A stretch of DNA of 64,000 bases from Hymenobacter arizonensis (GCF_900115775.1 NZ_FOXS01000001.1:1116001-1180000); one strand, 5' to 3'. Counted from the stretch's first letter, positions 33,688-42,898 are shown. Notes: generated by a model not told the origin, from the letters alone. Numbers and translations: made by a program.

Positions 33688-33727
33688 AACGACCCGGAAA
33701 ACCTTTTTCGGGTCGTTTTGCTTTTTA
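33688..33727 (+). terminator. Intrinsic terminator of the RhlE-like gene
   Basis: AACGACCCG ... CGGGTCGTT stem followed by TTGCTTTTT. Confidence 0.85.
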
Positions 33728-33774
33728 AGGCAGATTACGTGCTTACCCGCGAATACTTTACCCCATTCTAATCC

Positions 33775-34272
33775 ATGGCTCAGTCCACGCTCCCCGTTAT
33801 CCAAGCCCTGCGCGACACGGCCCAGCGCCTCGCCACCCAAGCGCCCTACCAGTGGGGCCACATGGGTAGCTGCAACTGCGGCCACCTCGCCCAAACCGTC
33901 ACGCGCCTGACCAAGGCCGAAATTCACGCCCGCGCCATGCAGCGCTACGGCGACTGGGAGCGGCAGCTTATCGACTACTGCCCCACCAGCGGCCTACCCA
34001 TCGACCAAACCATCGACGAGATGATAGCGCTGGGTTTCACCCGTGCCGACCTCTCTCACCTCGAGCGCATCTCCGACCCCACCATCCGGGCGGCTATTCC
34101 CTTCGAGCGCCGCGACGCCCTGCGCCACAACCAGCGCGACGACGTGGTGCTTTACCTCCGCACCTGGGCCGACTTACTGGAGCAGGACCTGCTGGCCGGC
34201 ATCACCCTGCCCAGCTTCAACAACGAGCCCGTGCCCATTCCTGTTTTTGCAGGCACCTCCGTTGCCCGGTAG
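33775..34272 (+). CDS. Conserved-looking protein of unknown function with CNC motif
   Basis: 165 residues, soluble, no signal peptide. An N-terminal amphipathic helix (PVIQALRDTAQRLATQ) is followed by WGHMGSCNCGHLAQTVTRLT with a Cys-x-Cys pair, and by YCPTSGLPIDQTIDEMIALG. The Cys and His residues could bind a metal. I believe similar proteins occur in other Bacteroidota but cannot name a family. Flanked by terminators on both sides, so it is monocistronic. Confidence 0.72.
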   Translation: MAQSTLPVIQALRDTAQRLATQAPYQWGHMGSCNCGHLAQTVTRLTKAEIHARAMQRYGDWERQLIDYCPTSGLPIDQTIDEMIALGFTRADLSHLERISDPTIRAAIPFERRDALRHNQRDDVVLYLRTWADLLEQDLLAGITLPSFNNEPVPIPVFAGTSVAR

Positions 34273-34325
34273 CTCACTAGTGGTGCGTAGCGACTGGTAG
34301 CCCGCTGCACACCGGAAGAGTTTTT

Positions 34326-34370
34326 AATAAAGAAAGCCCCCGCCAGATTTTGGCGGGGGCTTTCTTTATT
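34326..34370. terminator. Bidirectional intrinsic terminator
   Basis: AATAAAGAAAGCCCCCGCCA...TGGCGGGGGC-TTTCTTTATT serves the gene at 33775 on the plus strand and the convergent small lipoprotein gene on the minus strand. Confidence 0.85.
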
Positions 34371-34424
34371 TCTAGCAACAAGCAGACAGCCCCGGTTCAG
34401 GCAAATCGGCCGGCCATCACACAA

Positions 34425-34601
34425 CTATTGACGGGTTACGTTGGAGCGCTGTGCCTCGCGGTACCCTTCAGGGCGGTTAGCGCGTTTGTAAGCAGCGTCA
34501 GCAGACGGGTCCTCCTCAGCGTTGGGAGCCTGGGTGCAGGAGGCGGTAAGGAACAATGCCGCGGCAGCGGCCAACCAGAGATTAGTGCGGAGCAGTTTCA
34601 T
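34425..34601 (-). CDS. 58-residue lipoprotein
   Basis: The ATG at 34601 starts a signal peptide (LLRTNLWLAAAAALFLTAS) with lipobox Cys22 (LTASC). The remaining 36 residues are charged (EEDPSADAAYKRANRPEGYR). A good minus-strand promoter is present: CGAAGGTA at 34606-34613 (TACCTTCG read on the minus strand) with TTG 20 bases upstream (34634-34636), giving a very short leader. Function unknown. Small lipoproteins of this type are common in Bacteroidota. Confidence 0.6.
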   Translation of the reverse strand: MKLLRTNLWLAAAAALFLTASCTQAPNAEEDPSADAAYKRANRPEGYREAQRSNVTRQ

Positions 34602-34740
34602 ACCGCGAAGGTAACCTCCCGCCGCCAATTGAACAACCAACCTGCCGGACCAAGCCTCGGAGTTGTAATCACCGGGTTGCACTACTCAGGGTTGTAATCG
34701 AAAAGCACTCCGACCTAAGCAGCCATGCGGGCCAAACAAC

Positions 34741-34765
34741 TGTTTACAATTGTCAATTGTAAACA
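34741..34765. promoter_or_regulatory. Perfect 25-bp operator-like palindrome
   Basis: Two 12-base arms around one central base, with an AT-rich core, in a gene-free region. It has the symmetry expected of a dimeric repressor site. The nearest DNA-binding protein is the XRE regulator 850 bases away. Confidence 0.45.
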
Positions 34766-35268
34766 GCATCTTATCATCCCTTCGTCTTTCAGACCCGCTG
34801 GCTTATCTCCTCCAAAGAGTCCCAAACCCGTAGCATTGTCAAGCAAAATAACTCGGCCATTTTCTCTGTCGACTTACGCTTCAGTCCCCGTTTTAGCTGC
34901 GTTTGCCCCGCTCAACAACTTAGCATACTCCGTTTCACAGCTTATAAGCCAGTAGAACTTAACCCGTCTCTTGCTTGGCTTATTTCATTAGCACCTGTCA
35001 GTGTCATGGCTACTTGTGCCCTCTGCCAGCAGCGACAACATCATTAGCGAATGCACTGAAAATATGTAAGCAAAACCCCCTGAAGAAGGGTCCATTTATC
35101 ATTCACTCATCACTTACGTTAGTCTTTATTATATTAATGATTGACAGTAATTTATGGATACGATAAACCCTCAAATATAATGAGGCTACTTCCAACCACA
35201 AAAGTTAGTAAGACTTAAATAAAAACAATATTATGAAACTATGTATAAGCTCGTTTTTTTAGCCATTT

Positions 35269-35301
35269 CAGCTTGCCAGACATACATAGGATGGCAAGCT
35301 G
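35269..35301. repeat. Short inverted repeat (10-bp stem, 13-base loop)
   Basis: CAGCTTGCCA and TGGCAAGCTG. Preceded by TTTTTTT at 35254, so on the minus strand it could end a transcript. No gene assigned to it. Confidence 0.35.
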
Positions 35302-35597
35302 ACAAACTGCACTATAATAACAAACAATGTAGCTATGCTCCCTCTGGGAAGATGCCTGCATTTGGCTAGCCGCATGTTTAGCATGACCTTTTTCGTAGCA
35401 CACAGTTTTTGAATTGGAGGCCTGCTTTGGTGGAGCTTTTGCCCGTGAGGGACCAGCGTGCCAGCTTAGCCCAAGCTTACTTAACGGGTGAGAGCGAAGG
35501 AGTCAGAAGCTCGCACCGGCCTGGGCCACCCTTGGGTTGGGCACAGCAAAGAGGGGCCGGTCCCCGTTAATTACAAAGCTTCTCTGCTCCCGACTTG

Positions 35598-36338
35598 CTA
35601 CTCGGGCTGATAATCCGCAAAAGACCCATCGCGATAAAATATCACAATTCGCCGAATGGGTTTTTCGGCCCGGGCAAATAGAGCCGCGGCAGTGGCGCTG
35701 CCATCTGCTATTGTAGGCACTACAGGTGCCGGTGAAACCGGCGCTGGAGGAGGCACCGGCTCTACTGGCTGAACCACTGCTGGAGCCGGGGGCTCGGCCG
35801 CCGCCGCTACGGGCTGCGGAACGGGCTCCGGAACGGGTGAAGTGCTGACCTCCGGGGGCGCAACGGCCTGGGCACCCGCCGGTTTTGGCGTTGTCGGGGC
35901 AAAGCGCTTTAGTGCCGGCCTTGGCGGGGCCGCCGGAACCTTAGCCGGTGGGGCCACTGCAGCAGGCGGCGTGGAACGGCGACGGCCCTGAGCGGCAATT
36001 GCGGGGGCATCTGGTACACTTGGAGCAGCTGGCAGCGGGTTGGGCGCTGGCACTTCTTCGGCCTCTGCTTCCTTTATTGGTATAGGGAGAGCCGAGGGCG
36101 AAACCACTGGCTCAACCGCTTGCGCGGCACCGGCCAGCATGGGCCCAGTACCGTTGAGCAGCCAGGGCATTGATAAGTCCGGCATGGCGGCCAAAATGCG
36201 CTGCACTACCTCCAAACTGGGCTTGTTACGGCCCGACAAAATATGGCTTACGATGGGCCGAGCGATGCCAATGGCATCGGCAAACTGAGTAGGAGTAAGT
36301 TGCCGGACTTCTAGCAGCGTCCGAATACGCTCGACCAT
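35598..36338 (-). CDS. XRE-family transcriptional regulator with long Pro/Ala linker
   Basis: 246 residues. Residues 1-65 are a Cro/CI-type helix-turn-helix (LTPTQFADAIGIARPIVSHI, then LSGRNKPSLEVVQRIL). Residues about 70-215 are a low-complexity Pro/Ala/Val-rich linker. The last 25 residues form a distinct, probably folded end (EKPIRRIVIFYRDGSFADYQ). The pattern of HTH, linker and short C-terminal strand pair recurs in Bacteroidota. Its promoter region (36344-36475) is packed with TTACAAAT/ATTTGTAA units, suggesting autoregulation. Confidence 0.82.
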   Translation of the reverse strand: MVERIRTLLEVRQLTPTQFADAIGIARPIVSHILSGRNKPSLEVVQRILAAMPDLSMPWLLNGTGPMLAGAAQAVEPVVSPSALPIPIKEAEAEEVPAPNPLPAAPSVPDAPAIAAQGRRRSTPPAAVAPPAKVPAAPPRPALKRFAPTTPKPAGAQAVAPPEVSTSPVPEPVPQPVAAAAEPPAPAVVQPVEPVPPPAPVSPAPVVPTIADGSATAAALFARAEKPIRRIVIFYRDGSFADYQPE

Positions 36339-36343
36339 TACAA

Positions 36344-36475
36344 ATATATTGAATTACAAATGTACCGTTTATTTTTCGAGGGCAAAAAATATTTACAAAA
36401 ATTTATTTACGAATACTTGCAATAGTTAAAATCTTTACATTACATTTGTTCATCACATTTGTAAGCTACTTGTAA
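36344..36475. promoter_or_regulatory. Divergent promoters with repeated ATTTGTAA operator-like units
   Basis: On the minus strand TACATTTG (36357-36364) has a TTG 18 bases upstream (36383-36385) and serves the XRE gene. On the plus strand TACATTTG (36441-36448) has a TTG 21 bases upstream (36417-36419) and serves a small frame at 36482. At least five ATTTGTAA-like or TTACAAAT-like units overlap these promoters. This is what an autoregulated HTH gene would show. Confidence 0.65.
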
Positions 36476-36481
36476 GCAACT

Positions 36482-36697
36482 ATGGATATGCCCTACGCAC
36501 CGTTTATAATTGTAATCAATCTGTTTAGTGTAGTTATTGCTTGTGCCGTTATCATTATGACATTAAAAAAGAGCCCGGCAACTGCGAAGTTGCCGGGCTC
36601 TAATATGTCAAAATTTCTTCTGGTAGGGCCGGCGACTAAACAGGAAGTGGCCTCAGGTTTTACGCGTAGAATCTTAATTGAAGTATTCGCGAGCTAG
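36482..36697 (+). CDS. Possible small membrane protein divergent from the XRE gene
   Basis: 71 codons. The first 30 residues contain a convincing transmembrane stretch (FIIVINLFSVVIACAVIIM). The rest reads through a hairpin and the end of the transpeptidase gene and looks non-coding. A good promoter lies 34 bases upstream. The true product may be shorter or the transcript may be non-coding. Confidence 0.35.
   Translation: MDMPYAPFIIVINLFSVVIACAVIIMTLKKSPATAKLPGSNMSKFLLVGPATKQEVASGFTRRILIEVFAS
36564..36600 (-). terminator. Intrinsic terminator of the L,D-transpeptidase gene
   Basis: GAGCCCGGCAACT-GCGA-AGTTGCCGGGCTC; on the minus strand it is followed by TTTTTTAATG, so it ends the transcript of 36674-38446. 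Confidence 0.8.
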
Positions 36698-38446
36698 CGC
36701 TTTGTCGTGGCTGTAGATGTCTTTCCGGAAGCGGGGGTGCCCATCGGCATCGGCCCACGCGGTGAAGTACACCAGGTAAACGGGTAGTTTCTCCTTAAGG
36801 GTAATGTACTTTTCACGGCGCCGGGAGATGGTGTCGAGGATGGTTTGCTGGTCCCAGCCGGGCTTGTTGCGGAGTAGGTAAGTAGCCAATTTAATGGGTT
36901 CTTTCACCCGCACGCAGCCGTGGCTAAAACTCCGATTGGTTTGGGAAAACAGCTCGTCGTGGGGCGTGTCGTGGAGGTAAATATCGTTGGAGTTAGGGAA
37001 GATAAACTTCACGTCGCCCAGGTCATTCTTGGGGCCCGGCCGGCGGCGCAGGGTGTATTTGAAGTTCTCCTTCGTCACGCCAGCCCAGTCAATCGAGGAG
37101 GGGTCTACTGGTTTGGCCTTGGCGCCCCACCCTTTTACCACCTCCATATCGAGCCGGTCGAGGTAGTCGGGGTTGGCCACCAGCTTGTCGCGAAGTTCGT
37201 TTTCGATGATGCTAAACGGCACGTTCCAGTAGGGCGCCAGCACCACATATTCCACCTTATCGCTGAACACGGGAGTCTCGTTTAGCGCTTTGCCAACGAT
37301 GACTGGCATCGAGAAAACCTCCTTGTTTTCCTCCACTACGTGCAGGGTATACTCCGGAATATTCACCAGCAGGTAGTTTGGCTCGAAGCGCTTGGGGAGC
37401 CAGCGCCACCGTTCCATGTTGAGAATAATCTGGTCGATGCGGGTACCAATGGGCACGTTCAGGGCCGCCAACGTCTCGCCGCTGATGATGCCGTCCGGCT
37501 TGAGGCCAGCGTCGCTCTGGAAGGCTTTAACGGCTTCTACCAGTTCGGGGCCATACAGCTCATCGACGGGCGCAGGGGCAGCCGCACCACGGCCGGCACT
37601 GTCTCGTAGCGACACGGGCATGGCCGTGGGCGGGGTGGCGGGCTGCTCACTGCCCGGGCTGCCAGCCCCGCCCAGCAGGCGCTGCCGCAAGGCCGCCACG
37701 GCGGGCGATGACTGCCCCGGGCGCAGCTTTAGATTAGCGGGCAGCACCGGCCAGCCACCGGCGCGCTCCTGCTCACGATAGGCCGCAAGGGCCTTGCGCA
37801 GGTTGGCGTATTCGGGATGAAGGGGCGCAAATTCGTAGTAGTTATACCGGCTTTTACGCTCTCCCAAGAAGGTCAACAAGGCCTTGTGAAGCTTAATCTT
37901 ATTGGGCTTTACCTGCCACGCGGTGTTCTTGGAATCGCGCGGGTTCGCGATGCCCCGATAGAAATCAGAGCCCCACTTCATGTAGGTACCCGTGAGGGCT
38001 ACGTCAATCTGGCGTTCGAGCGCATTGCGCCGTGCGGTATCGGACCGAGCCGCTTCCAAGTCATCAAATAGCTTCTTAAAGTCCTTAGTCTGGTAGTCTT
38101 TAGGGTCCAACCCTTCATCGTTTGCTTTAGCAATAATTTCTTGCAAAGTTTGGACCTGCGGTACGGGGTTATGGTTTTTAAACCAAGCCAACTGGTAGTT
38201 GCGGTCTCGGTAAAAGCGCCGTGCCGCAAGCAGCTGGGGCTTGAAGTTTGGGTCGGCCCGCAGGGTGTTGATGATGTACGTGCTGTCGAGGCGCGGCTGA
38301 GGACCGGCATCCGAAGAGAACAGCCCGCCGCCACTCTTACCAGTCCCGGAGCCTTGGTCAGACCCGCAGGACTGGAGCGTGGCACTGCCAAGCGCTACCA
38401 GAAGTAGCACCCACAGCAAAGAAGTAAAACGAATCAGAAAAGACAT
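36674..38446 (-). CDS. L,D-transpeptidase, YcbB-type, lipoprotein
   Basis: 590 residues from the ATG at 38446, which gives a signal peptide and lipobox (ATLQSC). Upstream in-frame codons precede it without a signal. Scaffold domain residues about 75-250 (YQLAWFKNHNPVPQ), peptidoglycan-binding domain about 290-360 (ELVEAVKAFQSDAGLKPDG), YkuD catalytic domain about 390-560 with SFSHGCVRV (catalytic Cys about 511) and preceding His. These enzymes make 3-3 crosslinks in peptidoglycan or attach proteins to it. The lipid anchor suggests outer-membrane location, as an inference. Confidence 0.9.
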   Translation of the reverse strand: MSFLIRFTSLLWVLLLVALGSATLQSCGSDQGSGTGKSGGGLFSSDAGPQPRLDSTYIINTLRADPNFKPQLLAARRFYRDRNYQLAWFKNHNPVPQVQTLQEIIAKANDEGLDPKDYQTKDFKKLFDDLEAARSDTARRNALERQIDVALTGTYMKWGSDFYRGIANPRDSKNTAWQVKPNKIKLHKALLTFLGERKSRYNYYEFAPLHPEYANLRKALAAYREQERAGGWPVLPANLKLRPGQSSPAVAALRQRLLGGAGSPGSEQPATPPTAMPVSLRDSAGRGAAAPAPVDELYGPELVEAVKAFQSDAGLKPDGIISGETLAALNVPIGTRIDQIILNMERWRWLPKRFEPNYLLVNIPEYTLHVVEENKEVFSMPVIVGKALNETPVFSDKVEYVVLAPYWNVPFSIIENELRDKLVANPDYLDRLDMEVVKGWGAKAKPVDPSSIDWAGVTKENFKYTLRRRPGPKNDLGDVKFIFPNSNDIYLHDTPHDELFSQTNRSFSHGCVRVKEPIKLATYLLRNKPGWDQQTILDTISRRREKYITLKEKLPVYLVYFTAWADADGHPRFRKDIYSHDKALAREYFN

Positions 38447-38854
38447 CGAAGAAAGCAAAGCAAGTAAGGACAAGGGCCTGGGGTGTTTCCCGCAAGCCGG
38501 GCATTGTACTGCCATGCGGGAAGCGGGGTTGCGCCGGCCGCCCGGGGGCAGTCCTGATGCAAAGTACGCAACCACAAGGCAGAGCTTGTCTTTCATAACG
38601 GCCTTAATCGTGCCAACGTTCGTACCCTTACCCGGCCAACTACCGGTGTTGGCGGCTGTTTCCTAGGCTGCGGCTCTTCAATACAGCCACCGTCCTACGC
38701 CTTTTCCGCTGTTGAGACCCAAATAACTAAGTGGTTGCGGACGCTGGGGCCTCGGCAACGTGTGGCTGACTACCCGCCCGCCGGTCTGACAAGACCTGCA
38801 TCGATTATTTTTTTCAAGCTCTCTGAATCCCACAATTTTTTGTTGTCTCTGCCT
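38447..38854. promoter_or_regulatory. Divergent intergenic region between transpeptidase and M1 peptidase genes
   Basis: About 400 bases without a gene. It must contain the promoters of both flanking genes. No exact TAnnTTTG with a good TTG partner was found on either strand, and no palindrome stands out. Confidence 0.4.
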
Positions 38855-40666
38855 ATGACTCCTCCCTCTCCTTCGGTCGCCCTCCCCGCCGACCCGCACA
38901 GCGCCGCCAGTGGCAGCCCGGTGCGAGTGCAACACCTGGCCCTCGCCCTTACCGTTGACTTCGACCACCACACCCTGGCCGGCAGCGCCACCTGGCAGCT
39001 GGCAAACCCCGAGGCTGGCAGCGAGGTGGTATTCGATACCAGGGACCTCACCATCGAGGCCGTGGAGCGCCTGGACGCGGCCGGCCACCCAACGCCTGCC
39101 GACTTCTTCTTGGGCGCCGCCAGCGCCACGCTGGGGCAGGCCCTGCACGTGGCGCTGGCGCTCGACACCACGGCCCTACGCATTCACTACCGCACCGCTC
39201 CCACCGCGGCCGCGCTGCAGTGGCTGGCACCGGCCCAGACGGCCGGTACCCAGCCCTTCCTCTTCACGCAGTCGCAAGCCATCCTGGCGCGCACCTGGCT
39301 GCCCTGTCAGGACTCCCCGGGCATCCGCTTTACCTACGAGGCCAGCGTGCGCGTCCCCCCTCACCTGCTGGCCCTGATGAGCGCCGAAAACCCGCAGCAG
39401 CGAAATGACTCCGGCGCGTACCACTTCCGGATGACCCAGCCCATCCCGGCCTACCTGATGGCGCTGGCAGTGGGCGACCTGGAGTTCGCCCAGCTCAGCC
39501 ACCGCACCGGCATCTACGCCGAGCCGGCCACACTGCCCACGGCTACCCACGAGTTTGCCGACCTGGAAAAAATGGTGGCCGCCGCCGAGCAGCTCTATGG
39601 TCCGTACCGATGGGAACAGTACGACTTGCTAGTGCTGCCCCCCAGCTTTCCCTTTGGTGGAATGGAAAACCCACGATTAACATTTGTAACTCCAACCATT
39701 CTAGCTGGTGACCGAAGCCTGACCAGTTTGATTGCCCACGAGCTGGCTCACTCCTGGTCGGGCAACCTCGTTACAAATGGAACGTGGAATGATTTCTGGC
39801 TAAACGAGGGATTCACGGTGTATTTCGAGCGGCGCATCATGGAACATTTGTATGGTCGCGAGTACGCCGACATGCTGCAGGTACTCGGGCGCGATGCCTT
39901 GCACCACACCATTGCCGAAATCGGAGCGGGCAGCCCCGACACCCACTTGCGCCTGCAGCTAGCCGGCCGCGACCCCGACGAGGGCTTGACTGAAATTACT
40001 TACGAGAAAGGCTGCTCCCTCCTACTGGCACTTGAAGCGCTCGTCGGTCGGCCCCGTCTCGACACCTTCATTAAGGAGTACTTCGCCCGGTTCAGTTTTC
40101 AGGCCATGGACACGGCCACCTTCCTCGACTACCTCCGCACCGAACTGCTCAACAAGGAGCCCGGGCTCGAAGGGCGCCTGCAGCTGAGCGACTGGGTCGA
40201 CGGCCCCGGCCTACCCGCCAATGCCCCGGCCATTGCCTCGCACCGCTTCGCAGCCGTGGACCAAGCGCTGGCCCAGCTGCAAAGCGGAACCTCCCCCGCC
40301 GAGCTCCAGCCCGGCACTTCCGAATGGAGCAGCCACGAGTGGGTGCACTTCCTGCACGGCCTGCCGCCCACGCTCTCGGCCGGGGAGCTCGCCCAGCTTG
40401 ACGCCGCGTTTGAATTCACCACTTCGGGCAACGCCGAAATTCTCACCGCCTGGTTTCCGCATACCTTGCTAGCCGGATATGCGGCGGCCGACGAAGCACT
40501 CGAAAATTTCTTGCGGCACGTGGGCCGACGGAAATTTCTGGTGCCGCTGTATCGGGCCTTGCTGGCCACGCCCGACGGACCGGCCCGGGCTCGAAAAATT
40601 TACGCAGAAGCGCGGCCCAATTACCACTCCGTGGCCACGGGTACGCTCGATGCGTTGGTGGTGTGA
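38855..40666 (+). CDS. M1 family zinc aminopeptidase, leukotriene A4 hydrolase-like
   Basis: 603 residues from the ATG at 38855. The N-terminal beta domain precedes the exopeptidase motif GGMENPRLTF (about residue 268). The zinc site HELAHSWSGN begins at His295 and is followed 18 residues later by NEGFTVYFE with the third ligand. The C-terminal helical domain has the arrangement of the LTA4H group (FLHGLPPTLSAGEL, ARKIYAEARPNYHSVA). No signal peptide, so cytoplasmic peptide trimming is likely. Confidence 0.92.
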   Translation: MTPPSPSVALPADPHSAASGSPVRVQHLALALTVDFDHHTLAGSATWQLANPEAGSEVVFDTRDLTIEAVERLDAAGHPTPADFFLGAASATLGQALHVALALDTTALRIHYRTAPTAAALQWLAPAQTAGTQPFLFTQSQAILARTWLPCQDSPGIRFTYEASVRVPPHLLALMSAENPQQRNDSGAYHFRMTQPIPAYLMALAVGDLEFAQLSHRTGIYAEPATLPTATHEFADLEKMVAAAEQLYGPYRWEQYDLLVLPPSFPFGGMENPRLTFVTPTILAGDRSLTSLIAHELAHSWSGNLVTNGTWNDFWLNEGFTVYFERRIMEHLYGREYADMLQVLGRDALHHTIAEIGAGSPDTHLRLQLAGRDPDEGLTEITYEKGCSLLLALEALVGRPRLDTFIKEYFARFSFQAMDTATFLDYLRTELLNKEPGLEGRLQLSDWVDGPGLPANAPAIASHRFAAVDQALAQLQSGTSPAELQPGTSEWSSHEWVHFLHGLPPTLSAGELAQLDAAFEFTTSGNAEILTAWFPHTLLAGYAAADEALENFLRHVGRRKFLVPLYRALLATPDGPARARKIYAEARPNYHSVATGTLDALVV

Positions 40667-40766
40667 GGCACAACCGGCCGTCCGGCCCGAACTTTGTGCG
40701 GGGCATGGCTCCGTTGGTCGCTGCGGCGACCTTTGAAAAGAATTTCTCAGTAACAATAGATATCCG

Positions 40767-41687
40767 TTGAAAAGCATCATCCCTCTTGGCAAGCTCATCG
40801 CCGTTGGCGGCAACGAAGACAAAGGCACCTACCCCAACCCCCGCACCCGCCGCAAGTACTACCTCAACTTTTTTGAGTTGGGCATTCTCAAGCGCATCGT
40901 GCTTGAAACGGGCAAAGCCGACCCGCGCATCGAAGTCATCACCACGGCATCCATGATTCCGGCAGAAGTTGGTCCTATCTATACGGGGTCCTTCGCCATG
41001 CTCAATTGCCACAATGTGGGCATCATGGACATCCGCACACCCGAAGACGCCCGCCAGCCCGAATACTTGGAGCGCCTCATGGCCGCCGACGTCCTCATGT
41101 TCTCGGGAGGCAACCAGTCGCGGCTACGCGAAATGTTTGGCGAGTCGGATTTTCTCGACCGCATGACCCAGCGCTACTACGCCGAGCCTCACTTCGTGAT
41201 TGCCGGCACCAGCGCCGGGGCCATGGCTATGTCGCACATTATGATTCGGGGAGGCTCGGTGCCCGATGCGCTGCTGAAGGGCGCGGTTAAAATTGGGGTT
41301 GGTTTGAGCTTGTTGCCAGCCGCCGTTATCGATTCGCACTTTGTCAAGCGCGGCCGCTTTGGCCGCCTCATCGAGTCGGTAGCGCTGCACCCCAAACTTA
41401 TCGGCATTGGCTTGGGCGAAGACACCGGCGTGCTCATCACCCAGGGCAACTTGGTAGAAACCATCGGCTCGAACCTGGTTATTATCATGGATGGCCACAC
41501 CATCCAGCACAATAACGCCGCCGCTGCCAAAAAAGGAACGGTGCTTTCCGTTGAGAACGTGACCATGCACGTGCTGGCCAAGGGCAACGTGTACGACATG
41601 CAAGCCCGGAAATTCTACGTGAGCAAAGAAGCGCAAGCCGCGCACGCCCTTTCTCACGAGGCGGCCGTTCGCTCCACGGTGGCATAG
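40767..41687 (+). CDS. cphB: Cyanophycinase (peptidase family S51)
   Basis: 306 residues, starting at TTG (40767), with the family's N-terminal GKLIAVGGNEDKG right after it. Catalytic Ser149 sits in AGTSAGAMAM. MFSGGNQSRL, ALLKGAVKIGVGLSLLP and GLGEDTGVLI are family motifs. Cyanophycinase releases beta-Asp-Arg dipeptides from cyanophycin, a nitrogen store. The isoaspartyl peptidase at 43123-44118 would split that dipeptide. No cyanophycin synthetase lies in the window. A terminator follows. Confidence 0.88.
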   Translation: MKSIIPLGKLIAVGGNEDKGTYPNPRTRRKYYLNFFELGILKRIVLETGKADPRIEVITTASMIPAEVGPIYTGSFAMLNCHNVGIMDIRTPEDARQPEYLERLMAADVLMFSGGNQSRLREMFGESDFLDRMTQRYYAEPHFVIAGTSAGAMAMSHIMIRGGSVPDALLKGAVKIGVGLSLLPAAVIDSHFVKRGRFGRLIESVALHPKLIGIGLGEDTGVLITQGNLVETIGSNLVIIMDGHTIQHNNAAAAKKGTVLSVENVTMHVLAKGNVYDMQARKFYVSKEAQAAHALSHEAAVRSTVA

Positions 41688-41731
41688 CTACTAATCCAAG
41701 TAAGCAGAAGCACCACCTGGTATTGCTGCGC

Positions 41732-41766
41732 AAGCCCACTTATTTCTTCGGTAAGTGGGCTTTTTT
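41732..41766 (+). terminator. Intrinsic terminator after cyanophycinase gene
   Basis: AAGCCCACTTA-N8-TAAGTGGGCTT followed by TTTTG. Confidence 0.85.
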
Positions 41767-41871
41767 GCGACCCTAAGTCACGGCATGCGTACGCTACTTT
41801 CACGCTCAGTATCCCTGGGCCGGGGGCACGATGCCCGTCATTCCACTCCTTATTATATAGCTCCGTTTTTT

Positions 41872-42858
41872 ATGAACTACCGCAAGCTGGGTAAAACCGG
41901 ATTTTCTGTTTCTGAAATTAGCCTGGGCACATGGCAGGTGGGCGGCAAATGGGGCGAGCCCTTCAGCCACGCCAATGCCGACCAAATCCTGAACGCCGCG
42001 GCCGATGCCGGCATCAACTTCATCGACACCGCCGATGTGTACGGCGACGGCGAGAGCGAAAAGGCCGTGGGCCGGCTCGTCCGTTCCCGGTCCGAGCGCA
42101 TCTACGTGGCCACTAAATGTGGCCGCCGCCTGCAGCCCCACGTAGCCGATGCCTACCAGCCGGCAGCCCTTCGCCAATTTGTGGAAGACAGCCTGCGCAA
42201 CATGCAGCTCGAAACCCTCGACCTGGTGCAGCTGCACTGCCCGCCCACAGATGTCTATTACCGCCCCGAGATATTCGAGCTATTTGACCAGCTGCGCGAG
42301 GAAGGCAAAATCCTGCACCTGGGCGTCAGCGTCGAGAAAGTGGAAGAAGGCCTGAAGGCCATTGAATTTCCCAACGTAACCACCGTGCAACTCATATTTA
42401 ATATGTTCCGCCAGCGTCCGCCGGAATTGCTTTTCAAAGAAGCCGCCCGCCGCGACATCGGCCTGATAGTGCGCGTGCCCCTGGCCAGCGGCCTGCTGAC
42501 GGGCAAGTTCTCGGCCCAAACCAGCTTTTCGGCCGACGACCACCGCAACTTCAACCGCAACGGCGAAGCGTTTGACAAAGGCGAAACCTTCTCGGGCGTA
42601 GACTACGCCACGGGCCTTGAAGCAGTAGAAGAACTGAAAGCTGCTTTTCCTGAACAGCCCCAATTGGCGGCCTTGGCCTTGCGGTGGGTGTTGATGTTCG
42701 ACGAAGTGAGCTGCGTGATTCCGGGAGCCTCCAGCCCCGAGCAGATTCTCTCGAACCTGCAAGCGGCCGAACTGCCGGCCCTTTCGGCTGAGCAGATGCA
42801 AAAGGTGCGGGAGATTTACGACCGCAAAATCAAGCCGCTGGTGCACCACGTTTGGTAG
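41872..42858 (+). CDS. Aldo/keto reductase
   Basis: 328 residues from the ATG at 41872. MNYRKLGKTGFSVSEISLGT is the classic AKR start. Catalytic residues appear in DTADVYGDGESE (Asp, Tyr), VATKCG (Lys) and LVQLHCP (His). The NADPH-binding end is VIPGASSPEQILSNL. The family reduces aldehydes and ketones; the substrate is unknown. Located between the cyanophycinase and isoaspartyl peptidase genes but with its own upstream region, so a link is not implied. Confidence 0.9.
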   Translation: MNYRKLGKTGFSVSEISLGTWQVGGKWGEPFSHANADQILNAAADAGINFIDTADVYGDGESEKAVGRLVRSRSERIYVATKCGRRLQPHVADAYQPAALRQFVEDSLRNMQLETLDLVQLHCPPTDVYYRPEIFELFDQLREEGKILHLGVSVEKVEEGLKAIEFPNVTTVQLIFNMFRQRPPELLFKEAARRDIGLIVRVPLASGLLTGKFSAQTSFSADDHRNFNRNGEAFDKGETFSGVDYATGLEAVEELKAAFPEQPQLAALALRWVLMFDEVSCVIPGASSPEQILSNLQAAELPALSAEQMQKVREIYDRKIKPLVHHVW

Positions 42859-42898
42859 CAGCAAATAGCTCGGTTATGCTAAGCGAAACCTTGCGTGT

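Larger units (their letters stand above)
34602..35597. other. Nearly 1 kb gene-free region with two perfect inverted repeats
   Basis: No open frame here looks like a protein. The region is much richer in A/T than its neighbours up to about 35380, then turns GC-rich (35400-35580). It holds TGTTTACAATTG-T-CAATTGTAAACA at 34741-34765 and CAGCTTGCCA-N13-TGGCAAGCTG at 35269-35301. The first contains TTGTAAA as do the repeats upstream of the XRE gene at 36340-36475. A small RNA or decayed mobile DNA are both possible. Confidence 0.45.

Noticed and set aside
34725..34955. Frame of 76 codons in the AT-rich gap
   Set aside because: Composition is not protein-like, it starts before the palindrome at 34741, and no promoter or motif supports it.
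35400..35580. Structured RNA such as 6S or an RNase P fragment in the GC-rich part of the gap
   Set aside because: No known conserved core could be recognised by eye; kept only as an unexplained region.
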